Of a stretch of DNA of 7,830 bases, positions 1 to 5,874 are shown piece after piece. Every line of letters starts with the position of its first letter. Position 1 is the first letter of the stretch. Location: assembly GCA_002437305.1 (NCBI GenBank), contig DJOW01000065.1, positions 1 through 7,830 on the forward strand, in the 5' to 3' direction. The position numbers and the translations under genes are program-made. A model generated the notes under the pieces. That model was not told where the DNA came from. It was given only the letters and a program-made list of their open reading frames with translations, and did not search any database. This DNA is from Bacteroidales bacterium UBA6428 (GTDB lineage Bacteria; Bacteroidota; Bacteroidia; Bacteroidales; UBA932).

Positions 1-99
1 GCCTCCTGGGGGAAATCCCATTTCATTATGGACGATGATCTGCCTGCTGTTGTGACAGAGATTGCCGCTATATGTAAGTATTCAATTATTTTGGTGTAA
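1..99 (+). CDS. C-terminal fragment of an unrecognised protein (partial)
   Basis: Frame 1 is open from the left edge to a TAA at 97-99, giving 32 residues that begin ASWGKSHFIMDDDL and end in CKYSIILV. The other two + frames stop by position 54. The segment has a plausible soluble helical tail (PAVVTEIAAI), but it is too short to assign a family and I do not recognise it. It ends 54 bp before the argR start and runs in the same direction. A candidate promoter lies just after its stop codon, so it is probably the end of a separate upstream gene and not part of the arginine operon. A chance open frame of this length is possible. Confidence 0.3.
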   Translation, partial: ASWGKSHFIMDDDLPAVVTEIAAICKYSIILV

Positions 100-124
100 T
101 ATTGAAAAAATATGCATATATTTG
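89..124 (+). promoter_or_regulatory. Candidate Bacteroidetes-type promoter of the arg operon
   Basis: TATATTTG at 117-124 is an exact match to the Bacteroides -7 consensus TAnnTTTG, and TTTTG at 89-93 could be the -33 element. The gap between them (23 nt from TTTG to TA) is a few bases longer than the usual 19-21, so the -33 assignment is the weaker part. Transcription would begin near 130, leaving a leader of about 20-25 nt before argR. The -7 box sits between two ArgR-box-like repeats, as expected of a repressed promoter. Confidence 0.45.
102..117 (+). promoter_or_regulatory. Candidate ArgR operator (ARG box), upstream copy
   Basis: TTGAAAAAATATGCAT contains TGAAA-AAAT-ATGCA, which matches 8 of 10 conserved positions of the ARG box known from E. 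coli (TGAAT-WWWW-ATTCA). It is 14/16 identical to a second copy at 133-148 and abuts the TATATTTG -7 box. ArgR bound here would block RNA polymerase. The similarity to the E. coli box is seen directly; binding is inferred. Confidence 0.45.
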
Positions 125-132
125 TATCCGCT

Positions 133-148
133 TTGAATAAATATGCTT
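133..148 (+). promoter_or_regulatory. Candidate ArgR operator (ARG box), downstream copy
   Basis: TTGAATAAATATGCTT repeats the 102-117 sequence in the same orientation, with a start-to-start distance of 31 bp (about three helical turns). It contains a perfect TGAAT half-site followed by ATGCT, 8 of 10 ARG-box positions. It would lie at or just after the transcription start and ends 5 bp before the argR ATG. Two boxes on the same face of the helix fit the paired boxes bound by ArgR hexamers in other bacteria, although E. coli pairs are closer together (21 bp). Confidence 0.45.
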
Positions 149-153
149 TTGAG

Positions 154-630
154 ATGAAAGGTAAAATTGAAAGGCAGAGAGTGATTCGAGAGATCATCAA
201 GGACAACAATGTTTCCAATCAAGAGGAATTGTCCACGCTTTTGAGCCAAAAGGGTTGGAGTGTAGCGCAAGCTACGCTTTCCCGAGACATGCGTGAGCTT
301 AGAATCACAAAGATTCATGATGGGAACGGCTATCGTTACAGTCTTCCCCAGCCAGGGATGCTCCGCTCGGTCTTTCAGGACTCTTCCATGTCGTCAGACA
401 GCATCGACAGTCTGGAGTTTTCCGGCTCGATGGCAGTGATCAAGACAAGACCAGGACATGCCGGCATGATTGCCTCCATCATTGATGAAGGGCACCTTTC
501 GGAAGTGATGGGGACATTGGCCGGAGACGACACGATTCTGCTTGTGTTAAGAGAAGGGTTTTCGCACGATGATGTGGCTGAATCTCTTGGCGGGATGTTC
601 AAAGGCATTGACAATAAACGGGTCAATTAG
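154..630 (+). CDS. argR: Arginine repressor ArgR
   Basis: Hexameric, arginine-dependent transcription factor that represses arginine synthesis genes. The 158-residue product is the normal family length. Residues 1-70 form the winged helix-turn-helix: KIERQRVIREII at 4-15, and recognition-helix region ATLSRDMREL at 40-49. Residues about 90-158 are the oligomerisation and arginine-binding domain, with the hallmark PGHAG (100-104) and GTLAGDDT (120-127), whose Asp pair contacts arginine in known ArgRs. I chose ATG 154 because ArgR proteins begin close to the KIERQ motif. An in-frame ATG at 112 would add 14 unusual residues and overlap the promoter and operators. It is the first gene of the arg cluster, 26 bp ahead of the acyltransferase gene, and is probably autoregulated through the two boxes at 102-148. 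Confidence 0.95.
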   Translation: MKGKIERQRVIREIIKDNNVSNQEELSTLLSQKGWSVAQATLSRDMRELRITKIHDGNGYRYSLPQPGMLRSVFQDSSMSSDSIDSLEFSGSMAVIKTRPGHAGMIASIIDEGHLSEVMGTLAGDDTILLVLREGFSHDDVAESLGGMFKGIDNKRVN

Positions 631-656
631 TCTAATTTAACGAACTATACAATAAG

Positions 657-1277
657 ATGACGCAGGACGAATTGACTGTGGAGGTCGCTTCGGAGAAACA
701 CCTCATCTATGTCGATGAGATTCTAAAGACGATAGAGGACGCTGCCAAGGTAAGGGGCACCGGAATCGCGAAGAGAAAGCCGGAATATGTTGCCCAGAAG
801 ATCAAGGAGGCCAAGGCCGTGATCGCTCTTCAAGGGGAGAAATTCGCCGGATTCAGCTACATCGAGACTTGGGAGCACAAGCAGTACGTGACGACTTCCG
901 GGCTGATTGTGCATCCGGATTTCCGTGGCTTGGGGCTTGCCAAGAGAATCAAGGATTTGACTTTCACCCTGGCTCGCACACGGTGGCCTCACGCGAAGAT
1001 ATTCAGTCTGACAAGCGGGGCCGCCGTGATGACGATGAACACCCAGCTGGGCTACAAGCCGGTGACTTTCGCCGAACTTACCAGCGACGAGGCTTTCTGG
1101 AAGGGCTGCGAGGGATGCATCAATGTGGATGTGCTGAAGCGCACCGACAGAAAGTACTGCATCTGCACCGGAATGCTTTTCGATCCGGAGGAGCATCTTC
1201 CGGCGAAGATCCCACAGGAAGTCCTCGAACGCATCCGTAAGATCGACGAGGCGGAGAATGACAACAAAAAGGATTGA
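657..1277 (+). CDS. GNAT acyltransferase, probable N-acyl(succinyl)glutamate synthase
   Basis: Single-domain GNAT-fold acyltransferase of 206 residues. The acyl-CoA-binding motif A is visible at 81-100, with the pyrophosphate loop RGLGLA at 90-95. Strand FAGFSYIE (63-70) precedes it, and LGYKPV (131-136) is the usual motif-B region. The C-terminal part has four cysteines (151, 154, 168, 170; CxxC then CxC) that could bind a metal or be structural. It lacks the amino-acid-kinase domain of classical ArgA. As I recall, the Bacteroides thetaiotaomicron homologue in the same position (BT3761) was proposed from mutant fitness data to be the N-succinylglutamate synthase, the first step of arginine synthesis. 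Its place between argR and argG and the absence of argA or argJ here support that role. Its TGA overlaps the argG start (TGATG), suggesting translational coupling. Fold and pathway membership are firm; the exact acyl donor is inferred. Confidence 0.85.
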   Translation: MTQDELTVEVASEKHLIYVDEILKTIEDAAKVRGTGIAKRKPEYVAQKIKEAKAVIALQGEKFAGFSYIETWEHKQYVTTSGLIVHPDFRGLGLAKRIKDLTFTLARTRWPHAKIFSLTSGAAVMTMNTQLGYKPVTFAELTSDEAFWKGCEGCINVDVLKRTDRKYCICTGMLFDPEEHLPAKIPQEVLERIRKIDEAENDNKKD

Positions 1278-2503
1278 TGAATATGGAAAAGAAAAAGGTA
1301 GTGGTCGCCTTCAGCGGCGGCCTTGACACATCATTCACGGTGATGTACCTCGCCAAGGAAAAAGGCTATGAGGTTTATGCCGCCTGCGCCAACACTGGCG
1401 GCTTCAGCGCCGATCAGTTGAAGGACAACGAGAAGCACGCCTACGAACTGGGCGCCAAGGAATATGTCACCCTTGACGTGACCAAGGAATATTACGACAG
1501 GAGTCTCCGTTACATGATCTTCGGCAACGTGCTGAGGAACGGCACGTATCCGATTTCGGTTTCCTCCGAGAGGATATTCCAGGCCATGGCAATCGCCCGC
1601 TACGCCAAGTCGATCGGAGCCGATGCCATCGCCCATGGCTCTACGGGAGCCGGCAATGATCAGGTCCGCTTTGACATGACGTTCCTCGTGATGGCTCCTG
1701 GAATCGAGATAATCACCTTGACAAGAGACATGGCGCTGACCCGACAGTTTGAGGTCGATTATCTCAACGAGCATGGCTTCAAGGCTGATTTCAAGAAACT
1801 TAAATATTCCTACAACGTGGGCCTTTGGGGCACGTCCATCTGTGGCGGCGAGATTCTGGACTCCACCCAGGGACTCCCGGAGGAGGCCTATCTGAAGCAG
1901 ATCACCAAGGATGGCTCCGAGATCATCGAGATCGAGTTCGACAAGGGCGAGATCGCCGCGGTGAACGGTGAGGAATTCACTGACAAGGTGGCCGCTATCC
2001 AGAAGATTGAGTCCATCGCGGCTCCATACGGCATCGGACGTGACATGCACGTCGGGGACACCATCATCGGCATCAAGGGACGTGTCGGTTTCGAGGCCGC
2101 CGCTCCGATGCTGATCATCGCCGCCCACAAGTTCCTTGAGAAGTTCACCCTCAGCAAGTGGCAGCAGTACTGGAAGGATCAGGTCGCCAACTGGTACGGG
2201 ATGTTCCTGCACGAGAGCCAGTACCTTGAGCCTGTGATGAGGGACATCGAGGCGATGCTTGAAAGCAGCCAGAGGAACGTGACCGGCAAGGTGACGATGG
2301 AACTTCGTCCTTGGACGTTCTCCACTGTCGGTGTGGATTCTCCGTGCGACCTTGTCAAGACCAAGTTCGGTGAATATGGCGAGATGCAGAAAGGTTGGAC
2401 CAGTGAGGACGCCAAGGGCTTCATCAAGGTCTCGTCTACGCCTCTCCGCGTCTACTACGCTGTCCACAAGGAAGAAGGCGATCAACTGGAAAAGGAATTG
2501 TAA
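1277..2503 (+). CDS. argG: Argininosuccinate synthase
   Basis: Joins citrulline and aspartate, using ATP, to form argininosuccinate in the cytoplasm. The product is about 408 residues. The N-terminal ATP-pyrophosphatase P-loop SGGLDTS lies at 13-19. Further on come the family segments HGSTGAGNDQVRFD (ATP/citrulline region) and VGLWGTSICGGEILD. These differ slightly from the HGCTGKGNDQ and LWGRS forms common in other phyla and look like a Bacteroidetes-type ArgG. The start is ambiguous: ATG 1277 overlaps the preceding TGA by one base, while ATG 1283 gives MEKKKVVVAFSGG, closest to typical ArgG N-termini; TTG 1274 is unlikely. argG stands before argC although it acts late in the pathway. It is followed by a 145-bp spacer filled by a repeat element. 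argH, the next step, is not in the window. Confidence 0.95.
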   Translation: MNMEKKKVVVAFSGGLDTSFTVMYLAKEKGYEVYAACANTGGFSADQLKDNEKHAYELGAKEYVTLDVTKEYYDRSLRYMIFGNVLRNGTYPISVSSERIFQAMAIARYAKSIGADAIAHGSTGAGNDQVRFDMTFLVMAPGIEIITLTRDMALTRQFEVDYLNEHGFKADFKKLKYSYNVGLWGTSICGGEILDSTQGLPEEAYLKQITKDGSEIIEIEFDKGEIAAVNGEEFTDKVAAIQKIESIAAPYGIGRDMHVGDTIIGIKGRVGFEAAAPMLIIAAHKFLEKFTLSKWQQYWKDQVANWYGMFLHESQYLEPVMRDIEAMLESSQRNVTGKVTMELRPWTFSTVGVDSPCDLVKTKFGEYGEMQKGWTSEDAKGFIKVSSTPLRVYYAVHKEEGDQLEKEL

Positions 2504-2514
2504 GTAAATTGATG

Positions 2515-2631
2515 AATATTTCACCTAACCTCGGAGGTACGAAGTGCCGACAGGGCCTCCCAGCGAGGGAGGCGGTGGAGGGTGGCGCTCCCACCGGGAG
2601 CTGTCGCGAAGCGACGGAGGGGTGAAATGTT
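2515..2631. repeat. Multi-hairpin intergenic repeat element between argG and argC
   Basis: The element is bounded by 11-bp terminal inverted repeats, AATATTTCACC (2515-2525) and GGTGAAATGTT (2621-2631), with a single G-U type mismatch; CCTC (2529-2532) and GAGG (2617-2620) continue the stem. Inside are four hairpins: GGTAC-GAA-GTGCC (2536-2548), GCCTCCC-AGCGA-GGGAGGC (2555-2573), GCTCCC-ACC-GGGAGC (2587-2601) and GTCGC-GAA-GCGAC (2603-2615). The whole could fold as a multi-branched, cloverleaf-like RNA. It is GC-rich, has no coding potential, and resembles the REP/MITE-like palindromes scattered in gut Bacteroidetes and Firmicutes genomes. It lies inside the transcribed operon, so it may stabilise or partly terminate the message. 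Confidence 0.75.
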
Positions 2632-2648
2632 AATTATTTATGAAATAA

Positions 2649-3629
2649 ATGATTATAAATGGGTATATACGTGTCGGGATCGTAGGGGCCGCCGGCTACA
2701 CTGCCGGTGAGCTCTTGCGGATTCTGGTCAATCATCCGAACGTCAAGGTTGTCTTCGCGCAGAGCGGCAGCCACGCCGGAGAGCCGGTGTGGTCGGCGCA
2801 TCAGGATCTGTTGGGGGAGACTGATCTGAAGTTCAGCGCTGAAGCTCCGGTGGAGCAGGCCGATGTGATATTCCTTTGCTCCGGGCACGGAAAGTCAAAG
2901 GGATTCGTGCGTTCTCTGCCGGAAACCTACAAGGGAGCCATCATTGACCTCAGCAATGATTTCCGCCTTGCGGCCGATGCGGAGGACTTTGTATATGGTC
3001 TTCCGGAGGCGTTCAGGGACAAGATTAAAGGCTCTAAACACATCGCCAATCCGGGATGTTTCGCCACCTCGATCCAGCTGGCTCTTCTGCCGATGGCAAA
3101 GGCTGACAGGTTGCCGGAGATCCATGTGACCGGAATCACCGGATCGACCGGCGCCGGCCAGGCTCCGTCCGAGACAACGCATTTCAGCTGGAGAGCGAAC
3201 AACCTTTCAGTCTATAAGGCGTTCACACATCAGCACCTGGGTGAGATAGGGGAGACACTCCGCACCCTCGCTCCGAGCTATGAGGGCGAGTTGAACTTTG
3301 TCCCGGTCAGGGGCGACTTCACAAGAGGGATTCTGTCCTCGGTCTATTTTGACTGCGACCTTTCCGAAGAGGATGCCGTCGCTCTGTACAAGGATTACTA
3401 CAAGGACGAGCCTTTCGTCCATGTCATTGACACGAATCCGGACCTCAAGATGGTCGTGAACACGAACAAGTGTGTGCTGAATGTCCGCAAGCACGGACGC
3501 AAACTCCATGTGATCAGCATCATAGATAATCTTGTGAAAGGTGCTTCCGGCCAGGCGGTCGAGAACATGAACCTCATTTTCGGTCTTCCTGAGGACACTG
3601 GCCTTCACTTGAAAGGCACACGGTTTTAA
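2649..3629 (+). CDS. argC: N-acyl-gamma-glutamyl-phosphate reductase
   Basis: NADPH-dependent reductase that converts N-acylglutamyl-5-phosphate to the semialdehyde, third step of arginine synthesis. The 326-residue product has the N-terminal Rossmann motif GIVGAAGYTAGEL (10-22), the catalytic cysteine in ANPGCFAT (Cys137), the loop GITGSTGAG (162-170), and the conserved histidine region HQHLGEI (195-201) used for catalysis and substrate binding. The short form with one dehydrogenase domain is the usual bacterial ArgC. ATG 2649 is the only sensible start: the next residues lead straight into the beta strand YIRVGIVG. It directly follows a two-codon ATG AAA TAA frame and the multi-hairpin repeat. 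Given the ArgF' type downstream, the natural substrate is probably the N-succinyl form. Confidence 0.95.
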   Translation: MIINGYIRVGIVGAAGYTAGELLRILVNHPNVKVVFAQSGSHAGEPVWSAHQDLLGETDLKFSAEAPVEQADVIFLCSGHGKSKGFVRSLPETYKGAIIDLSNDFRLAADAEDFVYGLPEAFRDKIKGSKHIANPGCFATSIQLALLPMAKADRLPEIHVTGITGSTGAGQAPSETTHFSWRANNLSVYKAFTHQHLGEIGETLRTLAPSYEGELNFVPVRGDFTRGILSSVYFDCDLSEEDAVALYKDYYKDEPFVHVIDTNPDLKMVVNTNKCVLNVRKHGRKLHVISIIDNLVKGASGQAVENMNLIFGLPEDTGLHLKGTRF

Positions 3630-3640
3630 TGATCACCCTG

Positions 3641-3672
3641 TTCCGGTCGCTGAGCTTGCCGAGGCGCCCGAA
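3641..3672. repeat. Short REP-like palindrome between argC and argD
   Basis: TTC-C-GGTCGC (3641-3650) pairs with GCGCCC-GAA (3664-3672), apart from one bulged C and one T/C mismatch. The loop TGAGCTTGCCGAG is 13 nt. The core GGTCGCTGAGCTTGCCGA resembles the widespread intergenic motif of the form CCCTGAGCTTGTCGAAGGGC that I recall from many Bacteroidetes and Proteobacteria genomes. It fills about half of the 63-bp argC-argD spacer. A degenerate partial copy of the core (GAGCTTGCCG) occurs inverted at 6792-6801. Confidence 0.55.
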
Positions 3673-3692
3673 CTGGACAATAATTTAGGACA

Positions 3693-4814
3693 ATGAACTT
3701 ATTTGACGTATACAACCTTTTTGACGTGACTCCCGTCAAAGCCAAAGGCACCAGAATCTGGGATGACAAAGGCCAGGAGTACCTTGACCTCTACGGCGGC
3801 CATGCCGTCATCTCGGTCGGCCACTGCCATCCGAAATATGTGGCTGCCATCACCGGTCAGCTGAACAAGATCGGCTTCTACTCCAACAGCGTGAGGAACC
3901 CGCTTCAGGTCGAGCTGGCACGAAAGATCGGAGAACTTTCAGGCCTTGAGGACTACTCCTTGTTCCTGATCAATTCAGGAGCGGAAGCCAACGAGAACGC
4001 CCTCAAACTGGCCTCTTTCCACACGGGAAAAGACAGAATGATCGCCTTCAAGGGAGCCTTCCACGGAAGGACCTCCGGAGCCGTGGCCGTCACCGACAAC
4101 CCTAAATATTCGGCTCCCTTCAACTCTCACCACAAGGTCACTTTCCTGCCTCTGAATGACATGGAGGCCGTGAAGGCTGAACTTGCCAAGGGAGACGTGG
4201 CCGGTGTGATCATCGAGGGAATCCAGGGAGTAGGCGGCATCGTAATCCCTGACGATCAGTTTATGAGAGACCTGCGTCAGGCCACCAAGGATGCGGGCGT
4301 GGTGCTGATCCTTGACGAAATCCAGAGCGGCTACGGCAGAAGCGGCAGATTCTTCGCCCACCAGTGGGCCGGAATCAAACCGGACATCGTCACCATGGCC
4401 AAGGGAATGGCTAACGGCTTCCCGATCGGCGGAGTCTTGATCTCTCAAGAGTTCGAGGCCACCAAGGGAATGCTCGGCACGACTTTCGGAGGCAACTACC
4501 TCGCGATGGCGGCCGCGAACGCCGTCGCTGACATATTCAAGGAAGAAAACCTCGTCGCGAACGCCTTTGAGGTCGGGGAATATCTCAAAAACTCCATCCC
4601 GTCCTCTCCGAGGATCAAGGAAGTCCGTGGCCGCGGCCTGATGGTCGGCATCGAATTCAATGAGCCGATCGCCGGGATCAGAGGCCGCCTCCTCTACGAA
4701 AAGCACATATTCACAGGCGTTTCCGGCAAGAACATGATCCGCCTTCTTGCCCCGTTGACCCTCACCAAGGCGGACGTTGACATATTCATTGACGCATTGA
4801 AGGAAGTATTATGA
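3693..4814 (+). CDS. argD: N-acylornithine aminotransferase
   Basis: Class III pyridoxal-phosphate aminotransferase that makes N-acylornithine from the N-acylglutamate semialdehyde with glutamate as amino donor. The 373-residue product carries NSGAEANE (94-101), FHGRT (123-127), the PLP-ring aspartate in LDEIQ (Asp208), the Schiff-base lysine in TMAKGMANGFPIG (Lys237) and the phosphate-binding TFGGN (264-268). It starts after an A/T-rich stretch with a weak AGGA very close to the ATG. The TGA stop overlaps the argF' start as ATGA (4811-4814), so the two are probably translationally coupled. The family accepts acetyl- and succinyl-ornithine; the succinyl form is inferred from ArgF' next door. 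Confidence 0.93.
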   Translation: MNLFDVYNLFDVTPVKAKGTRIWDDKGQEYLDLYGGHAVISVGHCHPKYVAAITGQLNKIGFYSNSVRNPLQVELARKIGELSGLEDYSLFLINSGAEANENALKLASFHTGKDRMIAFKGAFHGRTSGAVAVTDNPKYSAPFNSHHKVTFLPLNDMEAVKAELAKGDVAGVIIEGIQGVGGIVIPDDQFMRDLRQATKDAGVVLILDEIQSGYGRSGRFFAHQWAGIKPDIVTMAKGMANGFPIGGVLISQEFEATKGMLGTTFGGNYLAMAAANAVADIFKEENLVANAFEVGEYLKNSIPSSPRIKEVRGRGLMVGIEFNEPIAGIRGRLLYEKHIFTGVSGKNMIRLLAPLTLTKADVDIFIDALKEVL

Positions 4815-5761
4815 GAAGTTTTTTTCACGTCGGCGACATAGGCGGCCTCGGCAAGGCGCTTGAGGAAGCGAAGCAGGTCAAGGCGACTCCGTTCGCATGG
4901 CAGAATCTTGGCAGGAACAAGACGATCATTTTGATCTTCTTCAACAGCAGCCTGCGCACCAGACTGAGCAGCCAGAAGGCGGCCATGAATCTGGGAATGA
5001 ACTCGATAGTGCTCAATGTCAACGGCGACAGCTGGAAGCTTGAGACCGAGATGGGCGTGGTGATGGACGGTGACAAGCCGGAGCATCTGCGCGAGGCGAT
5101 CCCGGTCATCGGCAGTTACTGCGACATCATCGGCGTGCGCTCGTTCGCCGGTCTGAAGGACAAGGCCTTCGACTACAACGAGACCATCCTCAAGCAGTTC
5201 ATTGAATATTCCGGGAAGCCTGTCATCAGCCTTGAATCGGCAACGGTCCACCCGTGCCAGGCCTTCGCCGACCTCATCACGATCAATGAATATAAAAATG
5301 TACAGCGTCCGAAGGTGGTTCTGTCCTGGGCTCCCCATCCGAGGGCTCTGCCTCAGGCCGTTCCGAACTCGTTCGCCGAGTGGATGAACGCCGCTGATGT
5401 CGATTTCGTCATCACTCATCCGGAAGGCTATGAGCTTGATCCTCGGTTTGTCGGCAACGCCCGTGTGGAGTACGACCAGTTGAAAGCCTTTGAGGGTGCG
5501 GACTTCATCTACGCCAAGAACTGGTCCTCGGTCTCCCACTATGGCCAGATTCTCAGCCAGGACCGCGCGTGGACCGTCGGCGCAAGGCAGATGGCCGTCA
5601 CCAACAACGCCTATTTCATGCACTGCCTGCCGGTGAGAAGGAATATGATCGTGACAGACGAGGTGATCGATTCCCCTCGCAGCATCGTCATCCCGGAGGC
5701 CGCCAACCGTGTCGTCTCCGCCCAGGTCGTGATGAAGAGGATGCTGGAGGATCTTCAGTAA
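4811..5761 (+). CDS. argF': N-succinylornithine carbamoyltransferase
   Basis: Transfers the carbamoyl group from carbamoyl phosphate to the side-chain amine of N-acylornithine, giving N-acylcitrulline. The 316-residue product is close in length to the Bacteroides fragilis enzyme (about 318). Visible motifs are the carbamoyl-phosphate site SLRTR (47-51), HPCQ (147-150) and HCLPVRRN (271-278); the last differs from the HCLPA/R form of ordinary ornithine carbamoyltransferases. Residue 90 is proline, in GDKPEH. From published structural work, Pro90 marks succinylornithine specificity, while glutamate at the matching place (Glu92 in Xanthomonas) marks acetylornithine specificity. The gene overlaps argD by 4 bp and is followed by a 113-nt spacer before argB. 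Carbamoyl-phosphate synthase genes are not in the window. Confidence 0.93.
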   Translation: MRSFFHVGDIGGLGKALEEAKQVKATPFAWQNLGRNKTIILIFFNSSLRTRLSSQKAAMNLGMNSIVLNVNGDSWKLETEMGVVMDGDKPEHLREAIPVIGSYCDIIGVRSFAGLKDKAFDYNETILKQFIEYSGKPVISLESATVHPCQAFADLITINEYKNVQRPKVVLSWAPHPRALPQAVPNSFAEWMNAADVDFVITHPEGYELDPRFVGNARVEYDQLKAFEGADFIYAKNWSSVSHYGQILSQDRAWTVGARQMAVTNNAYFMHCLPVRRNMIVTDEVIDSPRSIVIPEAANRVVSAQVVMKRMLEDLQ

Positions 5762-5786
5762 GACTCTTTTAAGGAATTAGTGCCGT

Positions 5787-5857
5787 AAAAGGTCCTTTTG
5801 CATACCAAGTGACCTTCTGTAGGCGTTTGGTACATAATAGACCGTCTTGGTGTACGG
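5787..5857 (+). promoter_or_regulatory. Overlapping dyads in the argF'-argB spacer, possible attenuator or repeat
   Basis: Several short inverted repeats are interleaved. AAAAGGTCCTTTT (5787-5799) is an odd palindrome. AAGGTC (5789-5794) pairs with GACCTT (5811-5816). TACCAA (5803-5808), inside that loop, pairs with TTGGTA (5827-5832), while the shifted ACCAAG (5804-5809) can instead pair with CTTGGT (5846-5851). CCGT/ACGG (5842-5845/5854-5857) closes a further small stem that contains CTTGGT. The stems could form a pseudoknot or exclude each other. No clear TAnnTTTG promoter is seen. This may be a regulatory leader for argB or a decayed palindromic repeat. Confidence 0.3.
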
Positions 5858-5874
5858 AAATTAAGAATGAAAAT

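Noticed and set aside
112..630. Longer argR starting at ATG 112
   Set aside because: The extra 14 residues are atypical for ArgR and would overlap the -7-like box and both ARG-box-like repeats; ATG 154 gives a standard N-terminus.
1331..2524. 397-codon open frame on the - strand, antisense to argG
   Set aside because: It mirrors argG codon by codon, has a composition biased to Leu/Val/Asp/His as expected of an antisense shadow, and shows no recognisable domain. ArgG on the + strand is unambiguous.
2515..2631. tRNA-like reading of the four-hairpin element
   Set aside because: Loop lengths (3-5 nt), the absence of a T-loop GTTC motif and the 11-bp A/T-containing outer stem do not fit a tRNA.
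3975..4706. 243-codon open frame on the - strand, antisense to argD
   Set aside because: Shadow of argD with no domain features of its own.
4694..5623. 309-codon open frame on the - strand, antisense to argF'
   Set aside because: Shadow of the argF' coding sequence; the motifs of the carbamoyltransferase on the + strand are complete.
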